Positions 7,956-16,603 of a DNA stretch of 53,576 nucleotides are shown piece by piece (positions within the stretch are counted from its first letter, which is position 1; every line of letters starts with the position of its first letter). The stretch is from Mycolicibacterium sp. BiH015 (GTDB lineage: Bacteria; Actinomycetota; Actinomycetes; Mycobacteriales; Mycobacteriaceae): positions 1-53,576 of the forward strand of contig NZ_JAQGCZ010000021.1 in assembly GCF_027706845.1 (NCBI RefSeq), given 5' to 3'. The notes under the pieces are model-generated. The model saw nothing but the letters and a program-made list of their open reading frames with translations. It made no database searches and was not told where the DNA came from. Position numbers and translations under genes: made by a program.

Positions 7956-7986
7956 CCGCACTCAACGACGCTGTGTAGTAGTGCGG
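7956..7986 (+). terminator. Possible hairpin after fadA4
   Basis: Inverted repeat CCGCACT (7956-7962) and AGTGCGG (7980-7986), with a 17-nt loop, starting 7 nt after the fadA4 stop. No T-tract follows. Confidence 0.4.
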
Positions 7987-8011
7987 GGTCCTATTCGGGC
8001 ACAATGGCGTT

Positions 8012-8386
8012 ATGACTAGCGCCTATGACCTCCGCACCGCCGCGGGATGGTTCCGGTTGATCGCCTTCGCCGAGGCCGTCAGTTGGGCCGGCCTGCTCAT
8101 CGGGATGTACTTCAAATACCTCGGCACCCCGCAGACCGAAATCGGTGTCAAGGTCTTCGGCCCGATCCACGGCGGCATCTTCATGGCGTTCGTCGTCGCC
8201 GCGCTCGTGGTCGGCATCGCCTTCAAGTGGCGCATCGGAACATGGTTGCTGGCGTTGCTGGCCAGCATTGTGCCGCTGGGCAGTGTGATTTTCCTCATAT
8301 GGGCTGATCGGACGGGTCGGATGGGAACCGCGCCGGTCGCTAACCGGCAGGGTCAGGCAGGAGCGCCGGTACCCGAAACGACGTGA
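8012..8386 (+). CDS. DUF3817 family membrane protein
   Basis: 124 aa, three membrane segments. DUF3817 features: W-F-R-L-I-A-F-A-E-A at the N-terminus, F-G-P-I-H-G-G-I-F in the second segment. A second DUF3817 gene lies at 30140-30484. The function of this family is not established. It sits between fadA4 and the thioredoxin gene and may be read with the latter (13 bp gap). Confidence 0.82.
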   Translation: MTSAYDLRTAAGWFRLIAFAEAVSWAGLLIGMYFKYLGTPQTEIGVKVFGPIHGGIFMAFVVAALVVGIAFKWRIGTWLLALLASIVPLGSVIFLIWADRTGRMGTAPVANRQGQAGAPVPETT

Positions 8387-8399
8387 CAGACTTGTACAC

Positions 8400-9296
8400 G
8401 TGACGCGTCCTGGACCCCGAATTTCACCTGCCCTGGCGGGCGCCGTCGATTTGTCGGCGCTCAAGCAGCGACCTGCCGCCTCGGGCGGCGGGGCCCCGGC
8501 GGGCGGACCGGGTGGAGTAGAGGTGACCGAGGCCAACCTGGAAGCTGAGGTGCTGGCTCGCTCCACCGAGGTGCCCGTCGTCGTGCTGTTGTGGTCGCCC
8601 CGCAGTGACGCCAGCATCCAACTCGGTGACACGCTCGGCTCATTGGCAGCCGCCGACGGCGGCAAGTGGACCTTCGCGACCATCAACGTCGACACCACGC
8701 CCCGCGTCGCGCAGATGTTCGGTGTCCAGGCAGTCCCTACCGTCGTCGCGCTGGCCGCAGGCAGGCCGGTGTCCAGCTTCGAAGGCCCTCAGCCGCCTGA
8801 GCAGTTGCGTCGGTGGATCGACTCCCTGCTGAACGCCGTCGCCGGAAAGCTCAGCGGGGCAGGCGAACACGACGGCGCCGAACAGGCCGATCCGCAGGTC
8901 GAACAAGCCAGACAATTCCTGGACGCCGGAGACTTCGAGGCGGCGCGCAGTGCGTATCAGGCCATCCTGGACGCCGACCCGAACCATCCTGAGGCCAAGG
9001 GCGCCGTCCGGCAGATCGGTTTCCTGCAGCGTGCGACCACGCACCCGCAGAACGCCGTGGCGGTCGCCGATGCAGCACCGGACGACATCGACGCCGCGTT
9101 CGCGGCCGCAGACGTCGAGATCCTGCAGCAGGACATCCAGGCCGCTTTCACGCGTCTCACCAACCTCGTAAGGCGCACCGCAGGCGACGACCGCACCAGG
9201 GTTCGTACCCGGCTCATCGAGCTTTTCGAGCTGTTCGATCCAGCCGATCCTGAGGTCATCGCCGGTCGGCGAAATCTCGCCAACGCACTGTACTGA
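8400..9296 (+). CDS. CnoX/YbbN-like thioredoxin-domain protein
   Basis: 298 aa, equivalent of Rv1324. Thioredoxin fold at about 40-145: the cis-proline motif A-V-P-T-V-V is present, but the active site reads W-S-P-R-S-D with no cysteine, so it cannot act as a disulfide oxidoreductase. C-terminal half (about 160-298) has TPR-like helices (A-R-Q-F-L-D-A-G-D-F-E-A-A-R). This layout belongs to chaperedoxin-type proteins that hold unfolded clients; that role is inferred. GTG start at 8400. The PE_PGRS gene I recall downstream in M. tuberculosis is absent. Confidence 0.88.
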   Translation: MTRPGPRISPALAGAVDLSALKQRPAASGGGAPAGGPGGVEVTEANLEAEVLARSTEVPVVVLLWSPRSDASIQLGDTLGSLAAADGGKWTFATINVDTTPRVAQMFGVQAVPTVVALAAGRPVSSFEGPQPPEQLRRWIDSLLNAVAGKLSGAGEHDGAEQADPQVEQARQFLDAGDFEAARSAYQAILDADPNHPEAKGAVRQIGFLQRATTHPQNAVAVADAAPDDIDAAFAAADVEILQQDIQAAFTRLTNLVRRTAGDDRTRVRTRLIELFELFDPADPEVIAGRRNLANALY

Positions 9297-9317
9297 TCGC
9301 GCGTTCCTGCGGGTCGG

Positions 9318-11531
9318 TCAGGCGGGCTCGAACCAGAGCGCCGACAGCGGCGGAATCACCATCACGGCTGACGCCGGGCGCCCGTGCCACGGCTCGTCCG
9401 TCGCCTCGACGGCGCCGTAGTTGCCGATACCTGACCCGTGGTAGGTGTCCGAGTCGGTGTTGAGCACCTCGCGCCAGGTGCCGGCATGCGGAAGGCCCAG
9501 CCGGTAGCGCGAATGCTCAGTGCCGGAGAAATTGAACACGCAGGCCATCATCGAGCCGTCGTCACCGAAGCGCAGGAAACTCAGCACGTTGTTCGCCGAG
9601 TCGTTGGCGTCGATCCAGGAGTAGCCCTCGGGCTGGGTGTCCCGCGACCAGAGCGCGCGACGGCTGGCATAGATGGCGTTGGCGTCGGACAGCATTCGCA
9701 GGATGCCGTCGGAGAAGCCCTGCTCGTCGAGCTGGAACCAGTCGACGCCGCGCTCCTCCGACCATTCGGCGCGCTGGCCGAACTCCTGACCCATGAACAG
9801 CAACTGCTTTCCGGGGTGCGCCCACTGGTAGGCGAGCAGGCTGCGGATGCCCGCGGCCTTCATGTGATCGTTGCCGGGCATGCGGCCCCACAGGGTCCCC
9901 TTGCCGTGCACCACTTCGTCGTGGCTGATCGGCAACACGAAATTCTCGCTGAACGCGTAGATCATCGAGAACGTGATCTCACCGTGGTGATAGCTGCGGT
10001 GAATGGGATCACGCTTGATGAACTCCAGCGTGTCGTTCATCCATCCCATGTTCCACTTCATCGAGAAGCCAAGTCCGCCAAGGTTCGTCGGACGTGTGAC
10101 GCCGGGCCACGACGTGGACTCCTCGGCGATGGTGACGATGCCGGGGTTGATCTTGTGGACGGTGGCGTTCATCTCCTGGAGGAACTGCACCGCCTCCAGG
10201 TTCTCCCGTCCGCCGTAGATGTTCGGCGACCAACCCCCTTCGGGGCGCGAGTAGTCGAGGTAGAGCATGGACGCGACGGCGTCCACGCGCAGCCCGTCGA
10301 CGTGGTACTCCTGCAGCCAGTACAGCGCATTGGCGACGAGGAAGTTGCGGACCTCCGCGCGGCCAAAGTCGAAAACGTAAGTGCCCCAGTCCAACTGCTC
10401 GCCACGGCGTGGATCGCCGTGTTCGTACAGTGCCGTGCCGTCGAAGCGGCCAAGCGCCCAGGCGTCCTTCGGGAAGTGCGCCGGCACCCAGTCGACGATG
10501 ACGCCGATCCCGGCGCGGTGCAGTGCGTCCACGAGATAACGAAACTCGTCGGGGGACCCGAATCGCGACGACGGCGCGTAGTACGACGTCACCTGATAGC
10601 CCCATGACCCGCCGAACGGGTGCTCGGCCACGGGCAGCATCTCGACATGGGTGAATCCGTGCTCGACCACGTACTCGGTGAGCTGCTCGGCCAACTCGGT
10701 GTAGCTCAGGCCCGGCCGCCACGATCCCAGGTGCACCTCGTAGGTGCTCATCGGCTCGAAGACGGGGTTGCGCAGGGCCCTTTCGTTCATCCAGTCGGCG
10801 TCGTCCCAGGCGTAGCTGCTTTCGAACACCCGCGACGCGGTGTGGGGCGGAACTTCGGTGGCAAAGGCCATCGGGTCGGCGCGGTCGGTGACAGACCCGT
10901 CTGCGCCGTGGATGCGGAACTTGTACAGTCCGCCCTCGGGGAAGTTGGGCCAGAAGAGCTCCCACACGCCGGTCGAACCGAGGACACGCATCTGTGCCTC
11001 GTTGCCCCAGTGGTTGAAGTCGCCAGTCACGCTGACGCCCTTGGCATTCGGGGCCCACACCGCGAACGACACCCCGGTGACCTCGCCATCGGGGGTGGTG
11101 AAGCTGCGTGGGTGCGCGCCCAGGATCTCCCACAGGCGCTCGTGTCGCCCCTCGGCGAACAGGTGCAGGTCGATCTCACCAAGCGTGGGCAGGAAGCGGT
11201 ACGCGTCAGCGACGTGGTGCACGAACGCCGATTCGTCCTCGCTGTATCTCACCTCGAGGCGGTAGTCGATCAAATTCGTGAACGGCACCGCGACGGCGAA
11301 CACCCCGGACTCGACGTGCTGCAATGGGTAACGAACGCCTCCGATCACCGCGACAACCTCGGCGGCGTGCGGCCGGTAGGCACGGATGACCGTGTGGTCG
11401 TCGTATTCGTGCGCACCCAGAACCGAGTGCGGATCGTGGTGTTCGCCCGACAGCAGGCGGTTGAGATCAGCGGTGTGCGGCCGCAGATGCGGGCTGTCGA
11501 TCTGATTGTTCAGGTTGGACGCCTTGGTCAT
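9318..11531 (-). CDS. glgB: 1,4-alpha-glucan branching enzyme
   Basis: 737 aa, GH13. Transfers alpha-1,4 segments to make alpha-1,6 branches in glycogen and capsular glucan. N-terminal carbohydrate-binding region (about 1-230) with the signature H-D-P-H-S-V-L-G-A-H; catalytic barrel with D-G-L-R-V-D-A-V-A-S-M (nucleophile Asp), I-A-E-E-S-T (acid/base Glu) and I-S-H-D-E-V-V-H-G-K-G. Lies 4 bp after glgE on the same strand, so the two are one operon: GlgE elongates and GlgB branches. ATG 11531 fits family length. Confidence 0.97.
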   Translation of the reverse strand: MTKASNLNNQIDSPHLRPHTADLNRLLSGEHHDPHSVLGAHEYDDHTVIRAYRPHAAEVVAVIGGVRYPLQHVESGVFAVAVPFTNLIDYRLEVRYSEDESAFVHHVADAYRFLPTLGEIDLHLFAEGRHERLWEILGAHPRSFTTPDGEVTGVSFAVWAPNAKGVSVTGDFNHWGNEAQMRVLGSTGVWELFWPNFPEGGLYKFRIHGADGSVTDRADPMAFATEVPPHTASRVFESSYAWDDADWMNERALRNPVFEPMSTYEVHLGSWRPGLSYTELAEQLTEYVVEHGFTHVEMLPVAEHPFGGSWGYQVTSYYAPSSRFGSPDEFRYLVDALHRAGIGVIVDWVPAHFPKDAWALGRFDGTALYEHGDPRRGEQLDWGTYVFDFGRAEVRNFLVANALYWLQEYHVDGLRVDAVASMLYLDYSRPEGGWSPNIYGGRENLEAVQFLQEMNATVHKINPGIVTIAEESTSWPGVTRPTNLGGLGFSMKWNMGWMNDTLEFIKRDPIHRSYHHGEITFSMIYAFSENFVLPISHDEVVHGKGTLWGRMPGNDHMKAAGIRSLLAYQWAHPGKQLLFMGQEFGQRAEWSEERGVDWFQLDEQGFSDGILRMLSDANAIYASRRALWSRDTQPEGYSWIDANDSANNVLSFLRFGDDGSMMACVFNFSGTEHSRYRLGLPHAGTWREVLNTDSDTYHGSGIGNYGAVEATDEPWHGRPASAVMVIPPLSALWFEPA

Positions 11532-11535
11532 CTCG

Positions 11536-13626
11536 TCACTCCCTACGCAGTAGGTTCAGTCGTTGGTCGGCCGGAACTTGGGGCATGTTCAGCACGTGAG
11601 ACACGGCCCTGGCCGGATCGATCCGCACGTAATTGCTCTGTCCCCACTGATATTCCTCGCCCGTGATCTCATCGCGTACCCAGAATCGATCGTGTTGATC
11701 CATGCCGAGTGCACCCATGTCGAGCCAGAGGGTGCCCTCTTCCGGGCCGAACGCATTCAGCGTCACCACGACCAGCACCTGGTCGCCGGAGACCGGATCG
11801 AACTTGCTGTAGGCCAACAGTGCGTCGTTGTCGATGTGGTGGAACGTGATGGTGCGCAGCTGGTGCAGTGCGGGGTGCACCCGCCGAATCTCGTTGAGGC
11901 GGGTGAGGAACGGTTCCAGCGACTCGCCGTCGGCGAGAGCGGCCTCGAAATCGCGCGGCCGCAGCTCGTACTTCTCGGAATTCAGATACTCTTCGCTGCC
12001 TTCCCGCACAGCGCGGTGCTCGAACAGCTCGAAACCCGAGTACACACCCCACGTCGGGCTCATCGTCGACGCGAGCACGGCACGAATGGCGAACATGCCG
12101 GGTCCGCCGTGCTGCAGGCTTTCGTGCAGGATGTCGGGCGTGTTCACCCACAGACTCTGTCGGCTGTAATCGGCGTGCTCGGCAATGGATTCACCGAACT
12201 CCGTGAGCTCCCACTTGGCTGTGCGCCACGTGAAATACGTGTAGGACTGCGTGAACCCGAGCTTGGCCAGCCCGAACAGCCGCGCCGGGCGGGTGAACGC
12301 CTCGGCGAGAAACAGCACGTCGGGATCGATGTTCTTGACCTCGCCGATCAGCCAGGCCCAGAAGTTCGGCGGTTTGGTGTGCGGATTGTCGACACGGAAT
12401 ACCTTGACGCCGTGGGAAATCCAGAACTTCACCACCCGCAGAACTTCTTCGTACAACCCGGTCGGGTCGTTGTCGAAGTTCAGCGGATAGATGTCCTGAT
12501 ATTTCTTGGGAGGGTTCTCCGCGTACGCGATCGTGCCGTCGGGCAGCACGGTGAACCACTCGGGGTGATCGCGCGCCCACGGGTGATCAGGAGCGCACTG
12601 CAGAGCAAGGTCCAGCGCCACCTCGAGACCCTCGTCGCGGGCGGCGCCGACGAAGTCGTCGAAGTCCTCGATCGTTCCAAGGTCGGGGTGTACAGCGTCG
12701 TGTCCGCCTTCGTCGCTGCCGATGGCCCACGGCGACCCGACGTCGCCGGGTGCCGCCGTGACGCTGTTGTTGCGCCCCTTGCGGTGCACCTTGCCGATCG
12801 GATGGATCGGAGGCAGATAGACGATGTCGAAATTCATCCTCGCGATACGCGGTAGGGCTTTGGTCGCCGTCGCGAAGGTCCCGTGCACGGGGTTTCCGGA
12901 CTGGTCCCAGCCGCCCGTCGACCGTGGAAAGAACTCATACCAGGAGCTGAAGCGGGCCAGCGGACGATCCACCCAGACGCCGTACTGCTTCCCGCGGGTG
13001 ATCAGCTCACGCAGCGGATACTGGTCGAGCAGCGCAGTGATCTCGGGCGCCAATGCCGCGCCGGCCCGGTAGAAGGGGTCGCCGGGTTCGCGCAGTCGAG
13101 CGGCCGCCTCGGCGAGCGGGTAGCGGTCCTGGCGCGGGACGCCGGTGGCGGCGCGGTCGAGCAGCCGCGCACCGACCAGCAGGTCGTTGTTCAGCTCGCC
13201 CTCGCTCTGACCGGCGTCGAGTTTGGCGATCACATGCTTGCGCCACGTGGCGATGGGGTCACCCCACCCGTCGACGCGGAAGGTCCACAGACCTACTTCG
13301 TCCGGGCTGAACTGCCCGTGGAACACGTCGGGGGTGCGGCCCATCGCCATCGGATGCGCGGTCGGCTTCCCGCGGCCCTTGGTGCCGACCACGTCCTGGA
13401 TCGGAACCGGCGCGGGGGCGCTGACGCGTCCCGGTGGTTCTTCGGCCAGGGGCGGGTAGGCGGCACCGTGATAACGCACCACAAGGGTGGCCGCCACGGC
13501 GTCATGACCCTCCCGCCACACTGTCGCGGAAACAGGCAACACCTCGCCGACGACCGCTTTGGCGGGGAAGCGCCCGTTGGAAACGACGGGCTGGACGTCA
13601 TCGATCTCGATACGACCGGCGGTCAC
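11536..13626 (-). CDS. glgE: Alpha-1,4-glucan:maltose-1-phosphate maltosyltransferase
   Basis: 696 aa, GH13_3. Uses maltose-1-phosphate to extend linear alpha-glucan in the trehalose-to-glucan GlgE pathway. Visible: N-terminal dimerisation domain starting R-I-E-I-D-D-V-Q-P-V, I-H-P-I-G-K-V-H-R-K-G, K-V-F-R-V-D-N-P-H-T-K-P with the nucleophile Asp, and F-L-A-E-A-F-T-R-P with the acid/base Glu. GTG start at 13626. First gene of the glgE-glgB operon, divergent from glgP. Confidence 0.97.
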   Translation of the reverse strand: MTAGRIEIDDVQPVVSNGRFPAKAVVGEVLPVSATVWREGHDAVAATLVVRYHGAAYPPLAEEPPGRVSAPAPVPIQDVVGTKGRGKPTAHPMAMGRTPDVFHGQFSPDEVGLWTFRVDGWGDPIATWRKHVIAKLDAGQSEGELNNDLLVGARLLDRAATGVPRQDRYPLAEAAARLREPGDPFYRAGAALAPEITALLDQYPLRELITRGKQYGVWVDRPLARFSSWYEFFPRSTGGWDQSGNPVHGTFATATKALPRIARMNFDIVYLPPIHPIGKVHRKGRNNSVTAAPGDVGSPWAIGSDEGGHDAVHPDLGTIEDFDDFVGAARDEGLEVALDLALQCAPDHPWARDHPEWFTVLPDGTIAYAENPPKKYQDIYPLNFDNDPTGLYEEVLRVVKFWISHGVKVFRVDNPHTKPPNFWAWLIGEVKNIDPDVLFLAEAFTRPARLFGLAKLGFTQSYTYFTWRTAKWELTEFGESIAEHADYSRQSLWVNTPDILHESLQHGGPGMFAIRAVLASTMSPTWGVYSGFELFEHRAVREGSEEYLNSEKYELRPRDFEAALADGESLEPFLTRLNEIRRVHPALHQLRTITFHHIDNDALLAYSKFDPVSGDQVLVVVTLNAFGPEEGTLWLDMGALGMDQHDRFWVRDEITGEEYQWGQSNYVRIDPARAVSHVLNMPQVPADQRLNLLRRE

Positions 13627-13884
13627 TTTCGACTCTCCCTACCACTCGAACATGCTGCGGCATACACCGCACGCGTCGTTGTCTGGTCTCGTCTGCAGCG
13701 TCGATCCTGTGGTAATCCGGCACCCACCTCACATCGACGCTGCCCTAGTCGCGCCTATACCCACCGTAGTGTCCGCCTCAACCTTCCGTCGGGCAGCGGA
13801 AAGGTTGCACCCCCGAATCAGGTAAGGAATCGGGGGAGGGAACGTGCCACGCGCGCCCTGTCGACAGCAGTAACGTGAAGACGC
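13627..13884. promoter_or_regulatory. Divergent glgE/glgP promoter region with inverted repeats
   Basis: 258 bp without a gene. Two structures: an 11-bp perfect inverted repeat GCAGCGTCGAT (13695-13705)/ATCGACGCTGC (13733-13743), and a 7-bp hairpin CCCCCGA (13810-13816)/TCGGGGG (13830-13836) about 50 bp before glgP. Neither has a known regulator. No confident -10/-35 boxes. Confidence 0.4.
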
Positions 13885-16512
13885 GTGAAAGCCCTCCGTC
13901 GATTCACCGTCCGCGCGCACCTTCCCGGGCAGCTGGCCGCATTAGAGCGCCTGTCCGTCAATTTGCGCTGGTCCTGGGATAAACCGACACAGGATCTGTT
14001 CGAGGCCATCGACGCCCCGTTGTGGGCGCACGTCGGCGGCGATCCCGTCGCGCTGCTGGGGCAGGTCGCGCCCGCGCGTCTCGAGGAACTCGCAAACGAC
14101 GAGTCGTTCGTGCGACGGCTGGACGCACTGGCCGCCGATCTGGACAACTACCTGACCAGGCCGTTGTGGTACCAGCAGCTCGCGGACGATGAGACTGCGG
14201 ACCTGCCCAGGGGTATCGCGTATTTCTCGATGGAGTTCGGCGTCGCCGAGGTGCTGCCGAATTATTCGGGTGGCCTGGGCATCCTGGCCGGAGATCATCT
14301 CAAGTCGGCATCGGATCTGGGTCTGCCGTTGGTCGCAGTGGGTCTGTATTACCGCTCCGGATACTTCCGCCAATCCCTGAGCGCCGACGGGTGGCAGCAC
14401 GAGAGCTACCCGTCGCTGGATCCGCAGGGTCTGCCGTTGCGGCTGTTGACCGACGCGGAGAACGAACCGGTGCTGATCCAGCTTGCGCTGCCCGGTGGCG
14501 CGCAGCTGCACGCTCGCATCTGGATCGCCCAAGTCGGCCGAATTCCGTTGCTGCTGCTGGATTCCGACATTCCCGAGAACGAACATGACCTGCGGTCGGT
14601 GACCGATCGGCTCTACGGCGGCGACCAGGAGCACCGGATCCGCCAGGAGATCCTCGCCGGGATCGGCGGGGTCCGGGCGATTCGGGCCTTCACCGAGATC
14701 GAGGGGCTGCCTGCCCCTGAGGTGTTCCACATGAACGAAGGGCACGCCGGCTTCCTCGGTGCCGAGCGCATCCGAGAGCTGATCGAGGCGGGCCTCGACT
14801 TCGACACGGCTTTGGCCGTTGTGCGGGCATCGACGGTGTTCACCACGCACACCCCGGTGGCGGCGGGCATCGACCGCTTCCCGGTCGAGATGGTGGCGCG
14901 CTATTTCGGTCCGGAAGCCGGAGGGGCCTCCGGCGCGTCCCGGCTGCTGCCCGGTGTCTCCCTCGACCGGATCATTGCCTTCGGTGCAGAGGAGGACCCG
15001 TCGAAGTTCAACATGGCGCACATGGGGCTGCGGCTGGCTCAACGCGCCAACGGGGTGTCGTTGCTGCACGGCCGGGTCAGCCGCGAGATGTTCAACGAGT
15101 TGTGGGAGGGATTCGACCCGCAGGAGGTACCGATCGGATCGGTCACCAACGGTGTGCATGCCCCGACCTGGGCGGCGCCGCAATGGCTGCAACTCGGACG
15201 CGAGCTGATCGGCAGCACCGATCTCAGCTCGCTGAGCGAGCCGGAGACCTGGCAGCGCTTGCATGAGGTAGATCCCGGGCACATGTGGTGGATTCGCTCC
15301 CAGTTGCGCGAAGAGTTGATCGACGACGTCCGCGCGCGGCTTCGCCGCTCATGGCTCGAGCGCGGCGCATCTGACGCCGAGTTAGGTTGGATAGCAACAG
15401 CTTTCGATCCGGACGTGCTGACGATCGGATTCGCGCGAAGGGTGCCGACCTATAAGCGGTTGACGCTGATGCTTCGTGATCCCGAACGGTTGGCCAGGTT
15501 GCTGCTCGACGCGGAACGGCCGATCCAGCTGATCGTGGCCGGCAAATCGCACCCCGCCGACGAGGGCGGCAAGGCGCTGATCCAACAGGTCGTGCGCTTC
15601 GCCGACCGCGAGGATCTGCGGCATCGCATCGCGTTCCTGCCCGACTATGACATGTCGATGGCACGCAAGCTCTATCACGGCTGCGATGTCTGGCTGAACA
15701 ACCCGCTGCGTCCCCTCGAGGCCTGCGGCACCTCAGGGATGAAGAGCGCGCTCAACGGAGGCCTGAACCTGTCGATACGCGACGGGTGGTGGGACGAGTG
15801 GTACGACGGTGAGAACGGTTGGGAGATCCCGACCGCCGACGGTCTGGCCGATGAGGGTCGGCGCGACGACCTCGAAGCCGCCGCGTTGTACGACCTTCTC
15901 GAGCGTGCCGTCGCGCCGAAGTTCTACGACCGCGACGAGCACGGTGTGCCGACCCGCTGGGTCGAGATGGTGCGCCACACGCTGCAGGTGCTGGGACCGA
16001 AGGTGCTGGCCTCGCGGATGGTTCGCGATTACACGCAGAAGTACTACCTGCCTGCGGCGCAGGCACTGCGCAAGGTGATCGAACCCGGGGAGCCCGGCGC
16101 GGCCCAGTACGCGGTGCCGTTCGGGGCGGCGCGCGAGCTCGCCGAATACCGGCACCGGGTTGCGACGGCGTGGCCACAGGTCAAGATCACCGATGTGGAC
16201 AGCTACGGGCTGCCCGACGTCCCGCTGCTGGGATCGGAGCTGACGTTGACGGCCATGGTCCAGCTGGGCGGTCTGCGTCCCGACGAGGTGACGGTCCAGG
16301 CCGTGCTCGGACGCGTTGACGGCGGGGACGTGCTGGTGGACCCCGCCACCTTGCCGATGGCCCATACCGGCACGGCAGACACCGGCAACGAGATCTTCAC
16401 CGCGACGACGCCGTTGCCATTCGCCGGGTCAGTCGGTTACACAGTGCGGGTACTGCCGCATCACCGACTTCTGGCCGGCGACAACGAGCTCGGCCTCGTC
16501 GCCCTGGCCTAA
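13885..16512 (+). CDS. glgP: Alpha-glucan (maltodextrin) phosphorylase
   Basis: 875 aa, GT35. Phosphorolysis of alpha-1,4-glucan to glucose-1-phosphate. The N-terminal DUF3417-type region starts K-A-L-R-R-F-T-V-R; Y-F-S-M-E-F-G and N-Y-S-G-G-L-G-I-L-A-G-D-H follow; the PLP-binding segment near the C-terminal third is E-A-C-G-T-S-G-M-K with the Schiff-base Lys, then N-G-G-L-N-L-S-I-R-D-G. GTG start at 13885. Divergent from glgE: breakdown and synthesis share one intergenic region. In mycobacteria GlgP may also supply glucose-1-phosphate for maltose-1-phosphate synthesis. Confidence 0.96.
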   Translation: MKALRRFTVRAHLPGQLAALERLSVNLRWSWDKPTQDLFEAIDAPLWAHVGGDPVALLGQVAPARLEELANDESFVRRLDALAADLDNYLTRPLWYQQLADDETADLPRGIAYFSMEFGVAEVLPNYSGGLGILAGDHLKSASDLGLPLVAVGLYYRSGYFRQSLSADGWQHESYPSLDPQGLPLRLLTDAENEPVLIQLALPGGAQLHARIWIAQVGRIPLLLLDSDIPENEHDLRSVTDRLYGGDQEHRIRQEILAGIGGVRAIRAFTEIEGLPAPEVFHMNEGHAGFLGAERIRELIEAGLDFDTALAVVRASTVFTTHTPVAAGIDRFPVEMVARYFGPEAGGASGASRLLPGVSLDRIIAFGAEEDPSKFNMAHMGLRLAQRANGVSLLHGRVSREMFNELWEGFDPQEVPIGSVTNGVHAPTWAAPQWLQLGRELIGSTDLSSLSEPETWQRLHEVDPGHMWWIRSQLREELIDDVRARLRRSWLERGASDAELGWIATAFDPDVLTIGFARRVPTYKRLTLMLRDPERLARLLLDAERPIQLIVAGKSHPADEGGKALIQQVVRFADREDLRHRIAFLPDYDMSMARKLYHGCDVWLNNPLRPLEACGTSGMKSALNGGLNLSIRDGWWDEWYDGENGWEIPTADGLADEGRRDDLEAAALYDLLERAVAPKFYDRDEHGVPTRWVEMVRHTLQVLGPKVLASRMVRDYTQKYYLPAAQALRKVIEPGEPGAAQYAVPFGAARELAEYRHRVATAWPQVKITDVDSYGLPDVPLLGSELTLTAMVQLGGLRPDEVTVQAVLGRVDGGDVLVDPATLPMAHTGTADTGNEIFTATTPLPFAGSVGYTVRVLPHHRLLAGDNELGLVALA

Positions 16513-16523
16513 CTCGGCTCTCG

Positions 16524-16587
16524 CCGCGGAATAGCGTTCCCGGCTGTCGTTTCGGCGCCGGCCACGACCAGGAATGCTATTCCGCGG
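16524..16587. terminator. Long bidirectional terminator hairpin
   Basis: 17-nt arms 16524-16540 and 16571-16587 pair completely with one G-U: CCGCGGAATAGCGTTCC against GGAATGCTATTCCGCGG. The 30-nt loop holds a further stem GTCGT/ACGAC and a GGCGCC core. It lies 12 bp after the glgP stop and 17 bp before the stop of the convergent peptidase, so it can end both transcripts. Confidence 0.75.
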
Positions 16588-16603
16588 GCACGGGGGCAGG
16601 GTT

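Noticed and set aside
6351..7961. Minus-strand open frame of 536 codons opposite fadA4
   Set aside because: Shadow of the fadA4 reading frame: rich in Arg, Asp and Gly with no domain, and it overlaps the epimerase gene in another frame.
9438..11666. Long plus-strand open frames opposite glgB
   Set aside because: The minus strand carries the full set of branching-enzyme motifs; the plus frames show none.
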